Origin: Borreliella burgdorferi B31
Lineage (GTDB): Bacteria > Spirochaetota > Spirochaetia > Borreliales > Borreliaceae
Length of the DNA stretch: 52,804 bases
Assembly: GCF_000008685.2 (NCBI RefSeq)
Contig: NC_001318.1
Span: 88,494-141,297, forward strand
Direction: 5' to 3'
Position numbers and translations under genes: made by a program. A model generated the notes under the pieces. That model saw nothing but the letters and a program-made list of their open reading frames with translations, was not told where the DNA came from and made no database searches. Positions within the stretch are counted from its first letter, which is position 1; each line of letters begins with the position of its first letter. This document shows, piece after piece, positions 1 to 10,323 of the stretch.

Positions 1-710
1 AAATCAGTTTGCATATCAGCTAAAACTTGCTCAAACTCTACGATTTGATCGTAATTTTTTATCTCATCTCTTAAAATATCAATATATTTATTAAAAAGAG
101 AAATTTGTGTCAATTTTTGATCTAAAATCTCATCAACAACCTTTAATTTATTATTAATATAATCAAGATCAAAATTAAATTTAAACTCATCAGCAATTTC
201 AATTTTTTGCTCAAATTCACCAACACTCACAAAATAAGAAGTGTTTTTTACGTTTTTAATCAAAAGCACATTGACATTAGGGTCTCTTAATAAATTTTTA
301 TATTCACTCTTTTGGATTTTAAAAAATTGAATATAAATGTTAGACTCTTTTAATTCGTCAATATTCTCTAAAGAAAAATTTCCCCAAACAGAAATCAAAT
401 TCCTTTCATGTAATAAAGATCGTTTAATATCTTGAAATTCTTTAATTTCATTGCCCAAATTGACTATGCTTTTTGCAATATCTAAAAAATTTCCATTAGA
501 AGATTTTAAAGCTTTAACACCTCCATCTTCTTTAAGCAGGGAAAAAGCTTGCATTAAAATTCGTCTATCATCAATGCTTTTTTTTAAAGAATCTGAATTC
601 TTATTGCAAGAATTAATATGAACTGCTCCAAAATCTCTTAAAATCTCTAATGACTCTTTTTTATATTTTGATAAAGTTAAAAGCAACACTTTTTTCATTT
701 TTACAATCAT
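1..710 (-). CDS. atpI: V-type ATPase subunit I (a/I family), N-terminal part, cut by window edge
   Basis: The reading frame is open from an ATG at 710 down to position 1, so about 236 N-terminal residues are seen and the C-terminal membrane part lies outside the window. The protein begins MIVKMKKVLLLTLSKYKKES; a second ATG lies four codons in. The visible part is soluble and helical, with many Lys/Glu residues, as expected for the cytoplasmic arm of the I subunit, which links the stator stalks to the proton- or sodium-carrying membrane ring. The start overlaps the stop of subunit D in an ATGA arrangement, so the two are probably translationally coupled. Family identity rests on position after A-B-D and on the N-terminal sequence type. 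Confidence 0.85.
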   Translation of the reverse strand, partial: MIVKMKKVLLLTLSKYKKESLEILRDFGAVHINSCNKNSDSLKKSIDDRRILMQAFSLLKEDGGVKALKSSNGNFLDIAKSIVNLGNEIKEFQDIKRSLLHERNLISVWGNFSLENIDELKESNIYIQFFKIQKSEYKNLLRDPNVNVLLIKNVKNTSYFVSVGEFEQKIEIADEFKFNFDLDYINNKLKVVDEILDQKLTQISLFNKYIDILRDEIKNYDQIVEFEQVLADMQTD

Positions 711-1315
711 AAGCTGTTCCTATTTTTTTTTATCAAACTAGATTTAGCAATCTTACCTCTTACAACAGCCGCGGTTTGCTGATCTCCAAGATATATATTA
801 ATTTTTTTTATATTAGCCTTAGCTGTTGGTATCATAACTTTCTCAAATAAATTAACCCTCTGAGATGTTATTCTAAACTCTCTTAAAAGCAAATCAATCT
901 GTTTTTTTAAAATTTTAAGTTCTACATCAATTTGAATCACAACTTTAAGAATCTCAATCCCCTTATCTACCCAATAAGGAGTAAAAAGTAAATCATGCCT
1001 TATGTCTTCATATTCAATAGAATCGAATATAGGAATTGCAACTCCAGCAATATTTAAAGACTTTTTGACTACTGTTTTTACTTGAATCCAACTCTCAAAA
1101 GGAAATTTTTCGCTAAAAAGAGAAATCCAATTAGAAATATTCTCCTTAAGTTTTTGTTGCTCAAGATTTTTAATTTTGTAAGAATTCTCAATTTTAACAA
1201 TTTCCATATAAAGCTGCTGCTTCTTAAGCTGCAAAGTAGGCAAATATCTCTTAAACATTTTAAGTTCGTCTTTTTGCTTTTTAAGATCATTTTTGGTTAA
1301 TTTAATTTTAGACAT
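707..1315 (-). CDS. atpD: V-type ATPase subunit D
   Basis: The 202-residue protein is the central rotor-shaft subunit of V/A-ATPases, a long antiparallel coiled coil inside the A3B3 head. What is visible fits: length near 200, Lys/Glu/Leu-rich helices at both ends, start MSKIKLTKNDLKKQ, and a C-terminal helix carrying a TAKANIKKI stretch followed by a G-D-Q-Q-T-A-A-V-V-R-G-K segment typical of the family. I chose the ATG at 1315. A TTG at 1321 is in frame but overlaps the B-subunit stop and has no better ribosome-binding site. It sits between B (upstream) and I (downstream), with a 4-base overlap with I. Confidence 0.92.
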   Translation of the reverse strand: MSKIKLTKNDLKKQKDELKMFKRYLPTLQLKKQQLYMEIVKIENSYKIKNLEQQKLKENISNWISLFSEKFPFESWIQVKTVVKKSLNIAGVAIPIFDSIEYEDIRHDLLFTPYWVDKGIEILKVVIQIDVELKILKKQIDLLLREFRITSQRVNLFEKVMIPTAKANIKKINIYLGDQQTAAVVRGKIAKSSLIKKNRNSL

Positions 1316-1317
1316 AA

Positions 1318-2622
1318 TCAATAAGTCTCTTTTTTAGGCCAATATTTTTCAATAAGATCTGTTTTTATTCCCGTTTCTTTTGGGCTAAAACAACTAGCAA
1401 GAATGCTCCAACCTAAATCTAAAGCCTCTTCTAAAGGAATATTAACAGACAAATCCATCATCTTACTTTCAAACATATTGCTATACTTGAGCAATTTTTC
1501 ATCCCACTTAGTCATATTAAATCCCATAGCCTTTTTTTCTACAGACTCTTTTGAAGATGCATAAAGCTTGATCATTGAATCCATTATAGTCCTGTGATCG
1601 TCTCTAGTTCTACTATTTACCATTTGCTTAAGTCTTGAAAGAGACCCAAAAGGCTCTATTCTGCCACCTTTTAAATAGTATTGACCTTCTGTAATGTATC
1701 CAGTATTGTCAGGAACAGGATGAGTAACATCGTCACCCGGCATTGTTGTAACTGCAAGTATTGTAATTGATCCTGCGCCTTCAAAGTCAATAGCCTTCTC
1801 ATAACGATATGCAAGCTGAGAATACAAATCCCCGGGATAACCTCTATTAGAAGGCACTTGTTCCATTGTAATAGATATTTCTTTCATTGCATCAGCAAAA
1901 TTTGTCATGTCTGTGAGAAGCACCAAAACTTTTTTGCCCTTTAGAGCAAACTTTTCAGCAACAGAAAGTGAAATATCAGGAACAGTTAAAGATTCAACAA
2001 CAGAATCATTAGCAGTATGAACAAAAAAAATTGCTCTACTTAAAGCACCTCCCTTTTCTAAAGAATCTTTAAAAGTTAAATAATCATCATGCTTAAGTCC
2101 CATTCCGCCAAGAATTATTAAATCAACTTCTGCTTGAAGTGCAATTCTTATAAGAAGCTCATTATAAGGCTCACCAGAAACAGAAAAAATTGGCAATTTT
2201 TGAGATTCAACAAGAGTATTAAAAACATCTATCATTGGAAGCCCTGTCCTTATCATATTTCTAGGAACAATGCGTTTTGTAGGATTTGCAGAAGGCCCAC
2301 CAATTTCAATCAAATTATCATCAAGAGAAGGGCCCCCATCTCTAGGATTCCCAGAACCATCAAAAATTCTGCCCAACAAATTGTCAGAAAATGAAACCTG
2401 CATTGAATGCCCTAAAAACTTTATCTCGTCTGACGTGGAAACACCTCTTGTACCACCATAAACCTGAAGAGAAACTTTTTCTCGATCAAGTTTAATTACT
2501 TCGGCTAGAGAACTTGTATCTTTTGCTTTTACAATAGCAAGCTCACCATACTTAATACCTTGAGCTGTAACAGTTATTACATTGCCTGCTATAGACTCTA
2601 TTTTACTATAGACTCTTTTCAT
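1318..2622 (-). CDS. atpB: V-type ATPase subunit B (non-catalytic)
   Basis: This 434-residue protein is the regulatory, non-catalytic B subunit of the A3B3 head. The place of the P-loop is taken by a degenerate [10 protein letters not shown] segment with no GKT, as is usual for B subunits, while the flanking sequences ([20 protein letters not shown], then [17 protein letters not shown] and [16 protein letters not shown]) are strongly conserved family landmarks. The start has a GGAG ribosome-binding site about 10 bases upstream. The gene lies 21 bases after subunit A and its stop nearly abuts the start of subunit D, so it is one cistron of the ATPase operon. Confidence 0.97.
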   Translation of the reverse strand: MKRVYSKIESIAGNVITVTAQGIKYGELAIVKAKDTSSLAEVIKLDREKVSLQVYGGTRGVSTSDEIKFLGHSMQVSFSDNLLGRIFDGSGNPRDGGPSLDDNLIEIGGPSANPTKRIVPRNMIRTGLPMIDVFNTLVESQKLPIFSVSGEPYNELLIRIALQAEVDLIILGGMGLKHDDYLTFKDSLEKGGALSRAIFFVHTANDSVVESLTVPDISLSVAEKFALKGKKVLVLLTDMTNFADAMKEISITMEQVPSNRGYPGDLYSQLAYRYEKAIDFEGAGSITILAVTTMPGDDVTHPVPDNTGYITEGQYYLKGGRIEPFGSLSRLKQMVNSRTRDDHRTIMDSMIKLYASSKESVEKKAMGFNMTKWDEKLLKYSNMFESKMMDLSVNIPLEEALDLGWSILASCFSPKETGIKTDLIEKYWPKKETY

Positions 2623-2643
2623 ATATATATTTCTCCAAACCCC

Positions 2644-4371
2644 CTAAATTACCTTTTTAAAATTTATCAATTCACCCAAAGCATGCTCCAATTTATTAAA
2701 CTTATGATCCTTAAAAGAAGAAAGATTCATGTCTAAAAGATTTTGCCTTAACTCATTTATAAAATCTCTTGCTTGAAGTTTATCAGAAAACTCAAAGTTA
2801 GTTTTAAGAATGTTATAAACTATATCAAACATATAATTTTGACGCTCTGAACTAACAGCAGCATCAATAGAATCAAATGAATTTTGCTGCAAATAGCACG
2901 AATCAAGTAGCTCGGATTTTAAATAAATTAAAAAATCATCGTTACTTATGCCTTCTTCTCCAACAACTTTCATCATTTGATTAATTTCATTACCTTTCAC
3001 CAAAAAAGATCTTGCATATTCAGTCTTTTTTTGATCAATAACGCCTTTATATTTACTCCAAGATTCAAGAGGACTAATAGCTGGAAATTTCCTAGCATCA
3101 GACCTTTCTCTTGTAAGCCCGTGAAATGCTCCTACAACTTTTAAAGTTGCTTGAGTAACTGGCTCTTCAAAATTACCACCAGCAGGACTTACAGAGCCAC
3201 CAACTGTTACAGATCCAATATCCCCATTATTAAGAACTACAATACCTGCCCTTTCATAAAAGGAAGCAATAACAGACTCAAGATATGCCGGAAAAGCCTC
3301 CTCGCCAGGAATTTCCTCAAGGCGTCCAGACATTTCTCTCATTGCTTGAGCCCATCTTGAAGTTGAATCTGCCAAAAGAAGAATATCAAGGCCCATTTGC
3401 CTGTAATACTCACCAATAGTAATAGCAGTATAAACAGAAGCTTCTCTAGCTGCAACTGGCATTGAAGATGTATTACAAATAATACAAGTCCTGTCCATTA
3501 AAGATTTGCCGGTTTTTGGATCCATTAATTCGGGAAATTCTTTAAGAGTTTCTACCACTTCTCCTGCTCGCTCACCACAAGCTGCAATAATCACTACATC
3601 AACATCAGCATTTCGACTTGTAACCTGCTGAAGAACCGTTTTTCCTGCTCCAAAAGGACCCGGAATGCAAAAAGTTCCACCTTTGGCAACTGGGAAAAAT
3701 GTATCTATAATTCTAGTTTGAGTCAACATAGGTTCACTAGGAATAAGGCGTTCCTTATAATTAGTAATAGGAACTTTAACAGGCCAATGAAAAGACATTG
3801 TAATATTATGCCTCATACCAGAATCATCTTCAATTACAGCAATTTGCTCATCAATCGAATAGTCGCCATCACTTACAATCTCCACAATTTTATAAGAATC
3901 CCTTTTATAAAATGGAATCATTATTTGATGGTGAACAGTTCCCTCAATTACAAAACCTAAAAAATCTCCTGCAATAACGATATCTCCAACTTTGGAGGTT
4001 TTTTTAAAATTCCACTTTTTATCTTTATTCAAGGGCCTTAAATATACTCCCCTTTCTAAAAAAAATCCACATTGAATAGCCAATTCAGGCAAAGGATTTT
4101 GAAGCCCATCATATACTTGAGTTAAAAGCCCTGGTCCGAGTTCAACTGTTAAAAGTTTGTCTGTAAATTCAACTAGGTCTCCAACAGATATCCCTTTTGT
4201 CAATTCAAAAACCTGTGCATCAACTTCATTGCCCCTAATACGAATTACTTCTGCTTTTAAATTCCTACCAGCAGTCTTTACAAATAAAACTTCATTCATA
4301 GAAACTGAACCTTCTACCTCAATAGTAACTAAGTTTCCATTAACTCCAACGACTTTTCCTTTTGTATTCAT
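2644..4371 (-). CDS. atpA: V-type ATPase subunit A (catalytic)
   Basis: This 575-residue protein is the catalytic subunit. The P-loop GPFGAGKT is at about residues 238-245, followed by LLLADSTSRWAQAMREMSGR and EEIPGEEAFPAYL, which are characteristic of A subunits. The family-specific non-homologous insertion lies between the N-terminal beta barrel and the P-loop (about 110-200). Length is at the low end for the family (usually 578-600). The ribosome-binding site AAAGGA precedes the ATG by six bases. The complex may work as an ATP-driven ion pump or as a synthase; the sequence here does not decide which. Confidence 0.97.
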   Translation of the reverse strand: MNTKGKVVGVNGNLVTIEVEGSVSMNEVLFVKTAGRNLKAEVIRIRGNEVDAQVFELTKGISVGDLVEFTDKLLTVELGPGLLTQVYDGLQNPLPELAIQCGFFLERGVYLRPLNKDKKWNFKKTSKVGDIVIAGDFLGFVIEGTVHHQIMIPFYKRDSYKIVEIVSDGDYSIDEQIAVIEDDSGMRHNITMSFHWPVKVPITNYKERLIPSEPMLTQTRIIDTFFPVAKGGTFCIPGPFGAGKTVLQQVTSRNADVDVVIIAACGERAGEVVETLKEFPELMDPKTGKSLMDRTCIICNTSSMPVAAREASVYTAITIGEYYRQMGLDILLLADSTSRWAQAMREMSGRLEEIPGEEAFPAYLESVIASFYERAGIVVLNNGDIGSVTVGGSVSPAGGNFEEPVTQATLKVVGAFHGLTRERSDARKFPAISPLESWSKYKGVIDQKKTEYARSFLVKGNEINQMMKVVGEEGISNDDFLIYLKSELLDSCYLQQNSFDSIDAAVSSERQNYMFDIVYNILKTNFEFSDKLQARDFINELRQNLLDMNLSSFKDHKFNKLEHALGELINFKKVI

Positions 4372-4384
4372 TTAAATTCCTTTT

Positions 4385-4930
4385 CTAAACTTTTTCATTA
4401 GTTTTATCAATTAAATTTTTACAAATATTGTCAAAATTTTGAATACCCAATTTTTCTTTAAACAAATTATGCCTTAAAAATAACCTTAACTTTAAAAAGT
4501 AAATTATTAATTTCTCAAAATCAAATTCATGCCCAACCTCAAGATCAGTTAAAAATTGCCACTTAAGAAGGTCAAAACTTAATTCTATTTCAAAAGGATT
4601 TTCTTTCAAGCAGATGTTTTTCAAAATACTAAGATAGTAACTTGAAAAATAAGTAGACTCTAAATAAAAATCCTTAGACAATCCCAATTTTTCTGCCCTT
4701 AAAGCTGCAAGTGTATATCTTATTGTATCTTCAAAATTAAGAAAAAGGTCAATAACTCTTGACTTGCCCCTATCTATCTTAAATTCTAGCAACTCTTTTA
4801 AAAAATTGAAGTCCTTTTTACTTAAAGAAATTTCGACATTATTTAAAAAATCTGAAACACTATAATTTTTCAAAGATTTTAAATCAATATAAGGCAAAGA
4901 AGATAAAACATAATAATATGAATCTAACAC
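4385..4930 (-). CDS. DUF2764-type protein of the V-ATPase operon
   Basis: This 181-residue protein lies between subunits E and A, the place held by subunit C (or C and F) in Thermus and archaeal operons. It starts at a GTG (4930) with GGAG six bases upstream. The N-terminal [17 protein letters not shown] type of sequence is what I remember for DUF2764 proteins, found in V-ATPase operons of spirochaetes, chlamydiae and Bacteroidetes. The rest is helical and rich in Leu, Phe and Glu, with no membrane segment. A role as the C-subunit equivalent, capping the rotor and joining it to the membrane ring, is inferred from position only. Confidence 0.8.
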
Positions 4931-4939
4931 AAAAGTCTC

Positions 4940-5539
4940 CTAGACCACTTTTATAACTTCCTTAAATCTTGGATTAAGATAATCAAAAAGAATGTCTGCA
5001 ATAGTTTCAGCTGAAAAATCATAATGCAAACCAATATTCTTTTTTTGAATCTTAAAACCTTTGCTTATGCCCCTGAAAGGCCTAAGCTCCATCCCTTCCT
5101 TAAGCTTATTGCCAAGTTTTAGTCTTAATATCTGCTCTAAACTAGAAAAATCAGATTCATTTAATTGAATAACTAATTTTTCTCCCTTAGCCCATGAATC
5201 TGTTATTTTAATTATAAGCTCTGCTAAAAAATTATTATCACTTAAAACTTCCGTCACATTATCTTTTAAAGCATTTTCAAAAAGAGATTTAAGATTCTTT
5301 TCAACGCCAATAATTAAATCTCTTATTGCCTGACGAGAAGCTTCAAGGGCATGGCATTTATAATCATTAGCTTCTTTTTCTGATTTTGCCTTTAATACTC
5401 TAGCAGCTTCTTCTGCTCTAGCAACTATTTCCTCTGCCTCTCTTTTAGCCTTCAAAATAATATCATTAGATGCTCTCTCAGCTTCTTCAAGCCCATCTTT
5501 TTTAATTTTATTTATCAGATCCTTTACTTCAAATTGCAT
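4940..5539 (-). CDS. atpE: V-type ATPase subunit E (peripheral stalk)
   Basis: This 199-residue protein is the peripheral-stalk subunit that holds the A3B3 head still. Residues from about 8 to 75 form an uninterrupted charged, Ala-rich helix (EAERASNDIILKAKREAEEI and onwards) predicted to be coiled coil, followed by a globular C-terminal half, as in other E subunits. I chose the ATG at 5539 because AAGGAG sits five bases before it. An in-frame TTG just upstream is too close to that site. It is the first gene of the operon in the direction of transcription. No separate G/H stalk partner is seen. Confidence 0.93.
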   Translation of the reverse strand: MQFEVKDLINKIKKDGLEEAERASNDIILKAKREAEEIVARAEEAARVLKAKSEKEANDYKCHALEASRQAIRDLIIGVEKNLKSLFENALKDNVTEVLSDNNFLAELIIKITDSWAKGEKLVIQLNESDFSSLEQILRLKLGNKLKEGMELRPFRGISKGFKIQKKNIGLHYDFSAETIADILFDYLNPRFKEVIKVV

Positions 5540-5566
5540 CAAAACTCCTTATCATATAAGATAAAA

Positions 5567-5595
5567 ATAATAACCTAACACTTATTAGCAAACAA
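5567..5595 (-). promoter_or_regulatory. Candidate promoter of the V-ATPase operon
   Basis: On the minus strand TTGTTT and TATTAT are separated by 17 bases, giving a start site about 20 bases before the E-subunit start codon. The region is AT-rich, so chance matches are expected; this is the best-spaced pair I found between 5540 and 5725. Confidence 0.35.
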
Positions 5596-5725
5596 AACTT
5601 TAAAAAAGCATAAAATAAATTTTTAATATCAAAAATTTTACAATATTAAAAAACATATCAAGTTGGCACAATAATACTTCTTTAAAGAATATACTTATTC
5701 TCAACTATTAGAAATAATACAACCA

Positions 5726-6112
5726 TTAAAAAAATGGTCCAATAATTTTATAAACATTGCCATCAAGCACTATATCAAGATTTTTGCTTGGAAATTTATT
5801 TTTAAGTCCTTCTCTAAAGATTTCAATACCCCTTTTATTTATCTTATCCCAAAATTCATCATCAACAAAATTTAAAGTTAATATCTCAATAATAATCAAA
5901 TAACCTCTTCCAAACCTAGATCCATAGCCTGACGTAAAAGTTGTTGTAACACTAAAAAGACCATCTAAAAGACCATTTGCAGCCTTACCCCTAAAGGGCC
6001 TGTTGGGATGAATATCATAAGAATTGCCAAATTCATTCTCAAGCACAAAATCAACATCAAGGCAAATGTGAAACAATACATTTTCAAATTCATTAAATTT
6101 CGATATATTCAC
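5726..6112 (-). CDS. Conserved hypothetical protein, last gene of the murI-rsgA-mutS2 run
   Basis: This 128-residue protein has no function I can name. The only plausible start is a GTG at 6112, five bases after the mutS2 stop; the GAGAT within the mutS2 end could act as its ribosome-binding site. There is no signal peptide or membrane segment. A basic, glycine-rich middle (NRPFRGKAANGLLDGLF and SGYGSRFGRGYLI) is followed by a mixed alpha/beta C-terminal half ending in IGPFF. The glycine-rich stretch suggests a ligand or nucleic-acid contact, but that is only an impression. Tight coupling to mutS2 suggests co-expression. Confidence 0.75.
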   Translation of the reverse strand: MNISKFNEFENVLFHICLDVDFVLENEFGNSYDIHPNRPFRGKAANGLLDGLFSVTTTFTSGYGSRFGRGYLIIIEILTLNFVDDEFWDKINKRGIEIFREGLKNKFPSKNLDIVLDGNVYKIIGPFF

Positions 6113-6117
6113 TTAAA

Positions 6118-8460
6118 TTAAATCTCAACTATGGTTTTTCCAGACCCTCCATCACTAGGGTGAGCAAAATAATATTTTCTAATAAACTTCAATTCTTTTA
6201 ATAAATTGTGAACTTCTCTCATAAGATGGCCCTCCCCTTTTCCATGAATGATCTCAAATTTATTAATACCATTTAATATAATATTATCTATTTTCTTATT
6301 CAAAAAGTCTAGAGCATCAACAGACCTCATACCCCTAATATCAATGGTAAAGCTTAATAAATTTTCCTTATTATAATCAATTGAAAAGTTAAAATTTTTT
6401 CCATTCTCTTTTTTTTCTTTAAAGTTTTCCAAAGATATCTCTGAGCTAGAAACACTAACATTAAAAGCACCTACATTAACGGTGATCTTCTTTTTTGAGA
6501 TCCCGACTATTTTTCCTTTTGCATTAGAATTAACTATTCTAACCTTGTCTCCTATTTTAAAATCTGCAACTACATTTCTCTTATTGTTAAGAGAATTCAC
6601 TTTATTTGTCTTGAGGTCTACATTTTTTTCCAAATCTGATATAAAAGCTTTATTCTTTGCAACATTAATATTGCCCTCTTTTATTTCTCTAACCAAATTT
6701 TCTAAAACTTTTCTTGAATTTTTTAAAAATTCATTCTGCTCATTTAAAAGCTTTGTCTCAATATTTTTTTCCCTTAATAAAAGATCTTGATAAAAATTTT
6801 CTAGCTCTTTTTCTTGCAATTCTATTTGGATTAATTTCTTATCCATACTTTCTTTAATTAAAAGCAAATCTTTTTCTTTTTCTATTAATTTTTCTAAAAT
6901 TTCATTAATTTCTGTTTTTTGAGATGAATAAATTTCATTAGCACGAATTACTATGCTCCTGTCAATCAAAGCCTTGCTAGCAACATTAAACGCATAACTT
7001 TCACCAGGAATGGAAAAAATTAAATTATAATTGGGCTGCATTGTCTCTAAATCCATCCGCATAGAAGCATTAACAACACCTTCATGGGTATATGCAAAAT
7101 ATTTAAGAGCATTATAATGAGTTGATATTAAAACATAAGAATTAATATTGATCAAATATTCAAGAATTGAAATAGCAAGCGCCTGACCTTGATCAATGTC
7201 TGTTCCTGAGCAAAATTCATCAAATATTACAAGGCTATCTTTTGTAGTATGTTTTAAAATATAAGAAATATTGCTCATATGGCTTGAAAAAGTTGAAAGA
7301 GAATTAGAAATTGACTGCTCATCACCAATGTCAATAAAAATGTTATCAAAAATTTTAAAAGTGCTAGACTCACCAACAACAATAGGGATCCCAAATTGAA
7401 ACATTGCACTAAGTAGTCCAATTGTCTTTAAAGTTACCGTTTTTCCACCAGCATTAGGACCAGTAATAATTACAACACGATTCTCAGCAGGAGTAAAAGT
7501 TATTGCCTTTGAATCCTTTAACAAAGGATGGTGTGCATCAAAAATATTTAATACATTTGAAATCTCGGGAAATACCCCTTTAGTTTTGATTCCATAAATC
7601 GCTCGAGCTTTTAAAGAATCATAATACAAAAAATTATTATAAAGGTTATCTAAAAGAACAATGTTGCTATGAACTTTAGCAGAAAGATTTCGTAAAATTT
7701 TTAAAATTATTCTTTCTTTTTCTAAGCTCAAATAATTTAACCTGTTGTTAGCATTTACAATATCGTTTGGCTCAATATAAAATGTTTCACCTGATGACGA
7801 AATAGAAATAATATTACCCTTAATTTTGCCTTTAAAATTAGACTTAAGAGCAAGGGTATATTTATTCGATTTATAACAAACAAAATTAGAAGTCAAATAT
7901 TCTGCGTTCAAACTAATTATTTTTTTTATCTGATTTTCAACTCGTCTATTTAAATTTTTAATTTCAAATTCAATCGAATCATATTCTTTTACAACACCAC
8001 TTTTCAATTCAAGAGCATCAACATCTATATGTTCTTTCAATTCATTAAGCAAATTTTTTAGCTCTGGGTTTAAAAATAATAAATCAGATAAAATCTGAAC
8101 ATTAAGATGCTTGATATCACTATTTTTATGCAAAAATAAATTTATTCTTAAAACCTCATCTAAAAACACTATAATATCTCTCAAATTTTCAATAGAAACT
8201 CTTGAATTTTCTTTTAATAATAATGAAATGGGATATTTTAAACTATTTATAAAAGAATTTGGATATCCTTTGCAACTTTCAAAAAGCATTCTAATCAGAC
8301 TTACAAAGGAGAATATTTTCTCTAAACTTTCTTTTGTTTTTAATATTTTTTGATTACTTAGTAAATTAACAGTATCCGGATTAGAAACGTATTTAGATAC
8401 TAAAGATAAAATTTCATAAAAGTCAATATTTTTTAAATATTTATCTTGTTCATCTTGCAT
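6118..8460 (-). CDS. mutS2: Endonuclease MutS2 with C-terminal Smr domain
   Basis: This 780-residue protein has the size of typical MutS2 (about 785). The Walker A motif GPNAGGKT is at about 334-341, Walker [13 protein letters not shown] near 415, a long coiled coil at about 510-610, and a C-terminal Smr nuclease domain (about 700-780) with IDIRGM and HGKGEGH. MutS2 lacks the mismatch-recognition domain. In other bacteria it suppresses homologous recombination or, in Bacillus subtilis, acts on collided ribosomes. The adjacent ribosome-associated GTPase RsgA makes the ribosome role worth considering here. Its start overlaps the end of rsgA by 11 bases. Confidence 0.96.
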   Translation of the reverse strand: MQDEQDKYLKNIDFYEILSLVSKYVSNPDTVNLLSNQKILKTKESLEKIFSFVSLIRMLFESCKGYPNSFINSLKYPISLLLKENSRVSIENLRDIIVFLDEVLRINLFLHKNSDIKHLNVQILSDLLFLNPELKNLLNELKEHIDVDALELKSGVVKEYDSIEFEIKNLNRRVENQIKKIISLNAEYLTSNFVCYKSNKYTLALKSNFKGKIKGNIISISSSGETFYIEPNDIVNANNRLNYLSLEKERIILKILRNLSAKVHSNIVLLDNLYNNFLYYDSLKARAIYGIKTKGVFPEISNVLNIFDAHHPLLKDSKAITFTPAENRVVIITGPNAGGKTVTLKTIGLLSAMFQFGIPIVVGESSTFKIFDNIFIDIGDEQSISNSLSTFSSHMSNISYILKHTTKDSLVIFDEFCSGTDIDQGQALAISILEYLININSYVLISTHYNALKYFAYTHEGVVNASMRMDLETMQPNYNLIFSIPGESYAFNVASKALIDRSIVIRANEIYSSQKTEINEILEKLIEKEKDLLLIKESMDKKLIQIELQEKELENFYQDLLLREKNIETKLLNEQNEFLKNSRKVLENLVREIKEGNINVAKNKAFISDLEKNVDLKTNKVNSLNNKRNVVADFKIGDKVRIVNSNAKGKIVGISKKKITVNVGAFNVSVSSSEISLENFKEKKENGKNFNFSIDYNKENLLSFTIDIRGMRSVDALDFLNKKIDNIILNGINKFEIIHGKGEGHLMREVHNLLKELKFIRKYYFAHPSDGGSGKTIVEI

Positions 8461-9373
8461 AATTTTTATAATTTTTAAGCTCTGACAAAATCTTTAAATA
8501 GCTTTCGTATCTAAGTTTAGAAATTCCATTATCCAAAGAACTTGTAACAGAACAATAAGGTTCGCTAACATGCAAACAGGATTTATATTTACAAAAACTA
8601 GCAAAATTTTCAAACTCTTTAAAATAATACTTAAGATTCTCAAAGGGTAATGTTTCAATTCCAAACTCCTTTATTCCTGGAGTATCAACTATTATTCCGC
8701 TATCAGAATGAAATGATATTGAATAAACGGTAGTATGTTTTCCCCTAGAATACTTATGTGAAATTTCATTTACCGATTGAGAAGCTCTTGAATCAATCAA
8801 ATTTATCAAAGAAGATTTACCAACGCCAGACTGGCCAATAAAAGAAGTTCTTGAATTTTTCAAAACCTCTTTTACTTCTTTAATGCCCTCATAAGTTTTA
8901 ACAGAAGTTTTTAAAACCTTGTATCCTAGATTTTCATAAATTTCAGAAAATTCTTGTGCCTTTTGGCTTATTCCTTTGTCAATTTTATTAATCACAATAA
9001 TAGGAACAATATTTTGTTCTTCTGCAACAATAAGAACTCTGTCAATAAAGAAATTTTTCATCTCAGGAAAATTAGCAGAACTTACAATCAAAACATTATC
9101 AATATTAGAAACAATTGTCTGTCTAAGATCTGCTTTCTTATTGTAACGCCAAAGAATATTTTTCCTGCTTAATCGCTTATCAATATACACTTTGCGAGAA
9201 CTATAAATATATCCTAAGACTATATCCCCCGGAACTAAAGGACTGTACTCCTTGCAACCTGTTTCTAATACCTTACCCTTAAAAATTCCTTCATAAATTA
9301 ACTTACTGTTAAGCTCTAAAATAGAATATATATTATTAACTCCCCAAATAACTTCAAATTCAAGATAATTCAA
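8450..9373 (-). CDS. rsgA: Small ribosomal subunit biogenesis GTPase RsgA (YjeQ)
   Basis: This 307-residue, circularly permuted GTPase helps late 30S maturation. The motifs come in permuted order: NKID at 129-132 (G4), GQSGVGKS at 180-187 (G1) and DTPG at 230-233 (G3), with an OB-fold before them and a zinc site after (C261, C266, H268, C274). The start is a TTG at 9373 that overlaps the murI stop; AAGGGA lies about eight bases upstream, and no ATG in this frame would give a full OB domain. It is co-transcribed with murI and mutS2, with overlaps on both sides. Confidence 0.96.
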   Translation of the reverse strand: MNYLEFEVIWGVNNIYSILELNSKLIYEGIFKGKVLETGCKEYSPLVPGDIVLGYIYSSRKVYIDKRLSRKNILWRYNKKADLRQTIVSNIDNVLIVSSANFPEMKNFFIDRVLIVAEEQNIVPIIVINKIDKGISQKAQEFSEIYENLGYKVLKTSVKTYEGIKEVKEVLKNSRTSFIGQSGVGKSSLINLIDSRASQSVNEISHKYSRGKHTTVYSISFHSDSGIIVDTPGIKEFGIETLPFENLKYYFKEFENFASFCKYKSCLHVSEPYCSVTSSLDNGISKLRYESYLKILSELKNYKNYAR

Positions 9374-10155
9374 ACTATCATTCCCTTAAAGCGAAGATTA
9401 TATTTTTTGCAAAAATTTTGATAAAAAGTCAAATTTTTATTTTCGGTCAAATAAAACTCATCATCTACAAAATCAAAATCATTCTTATAATAATTACCTT
9501 TGTGTTCAGAAAAATTCATTGATCTAATAAGATTTTTTACCACTAATTCACGATTCTCATAAACAGGAATTTTTAAAAAATCTTCTATCATTACCTTAAG
9601 ATGCAAATAATGCGTGCATCCAAGAAAAACAATTTCTCTACCAGTATTTACAACTTCAAATTTTAAAGCTTCTAAACATCTAAGAGCATATTTTTTGTAA
9701 TTCTCTCCATATTCAACAAAATTAACAAGCTCTCCAGCAGCTTTTACAATCAAATCATTATGTATATTTACTTGATCCTTAACAAATTTGCTTTCAAGAG
9801 TAGTATTTGTTGCAATCAAAAGAACTCTTTTTAAAACAAGATCTGAAACTGAACTTACATCTGGCAAAGTATAGACTACTGGAAAAACAAAATTTAATTT
9901 ATTGTATACACTAACAGAAATTGTATTACAAGCCAAAACTAATGCACCAATATTATAGATTTTTTTAAGCTTCTCAATCAAAAACAAAACTGCTTCTAGA
10001 AGATATTCAGGACTTTTTTCTCCATAAGGGAAATTTTTATTATCGGCAACATAAACATATTGGCATCCCCCTATTCTACTTTTAATATATTTAAAATAAG
10101 AAAGCCCTCCTATTCCTGAATCAAAAATAATTATTACTTCTTTGAAATTTTTCAT
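9370..10155 (-). CDS. murI: Glutamate racemase
   Basis: This cytoplasmic enzyme of 261 residues makes D-glutamate for peptidoglycan. The family landmarks are present: FDSGIGGLS (D12), NFPYGEKS, the first catalytic cysteine in ACNT (C76) and the second in GCTH (C180, H182). It begins at an ATG (10155) behind an AGGGGTGAT sequence that lies rather far upstream. A strong promoter sits at 10186-10214. It heads a leftward operon with rsgA, mutS2 and an unknown gene. Confidence 0.96.
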   Translation of the reverse strand: MKNFKEVIIIFDSGIGGLSYFKYIKSRIGGCQYVYVADNKNFPYGEKSPEYLLEAVLFLIEKLKKIYNIGALVLACNTISVSVYNKLNFVFPVVYTLPDVSSVSDLVLKRVLLIATNTTLESKFVKDQVNIHNDLIVKAAGELVNFVEYGENYKKYALRCLEALKFEVVNTGREIVFLGCTHYLHLKVMIEDFLKIPVYENRELVVKNLIRSMNFSEHKGNYYKNDFDFVDDEFYLTENKNLTFYQNFCKKYNLRFKGMIV

Positions 10156-10185
10156 TACAAAATAATAATCACCCCTAAAAAGTAA

Positions 10186-10214
10186 AGTATAAATATTAAC
10201 AAAGTTAATATCAA
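10186..10214 (-). promoter_or_regulatory. Sigma-70 type promoter of murI-rsgA-mutS2
   Basis: On the minus strand, TTGATA and TATACT are separated by exactly 17 bases. The predicted start site is near 10180, about 25 bases before the murI start codon, leaving room for the AGGGGTGAT ribosome-binding sequence. Confidence 0.75.
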
Positions 10215-10266
10215 GAATTAAAATAATAAAAATTGTTAAATGTTTTTTTTAAAAAAAGTTTTAAGC

Positions 10267-10272
10267 TATAAT
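10267..10272 (+). promoter_or_regulatory. -10 box (TATAAT) of asnS
   Basis: A perfect TATAAT lies about 50 bases before the asnS start. No good -35 box is seen; a run of T occupies the 17-base-spaced position. It is divergent from the murI promoter. Confidence 0.5.
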
Positions 10273-10323
10273 AAAATTGATTTAACAATATTAATAAGTT
10301 AAGTATTTAGGATGATAAATAAA

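Noticed and set aside
1082..1300. Plus-strand open frame of 72 codons
   Set aside because: It lies entirely inside atpD, has no ribosome-binding site, and is only the antisense shadow of a helical gene in AT-rich DNA.
5678..5692. TTCTTTAAAGAA palindrome as a terminator before the ATPase operon
   Set aside because: There is no loop, no G/C and no following T run; such palindromes are common in this sequence.
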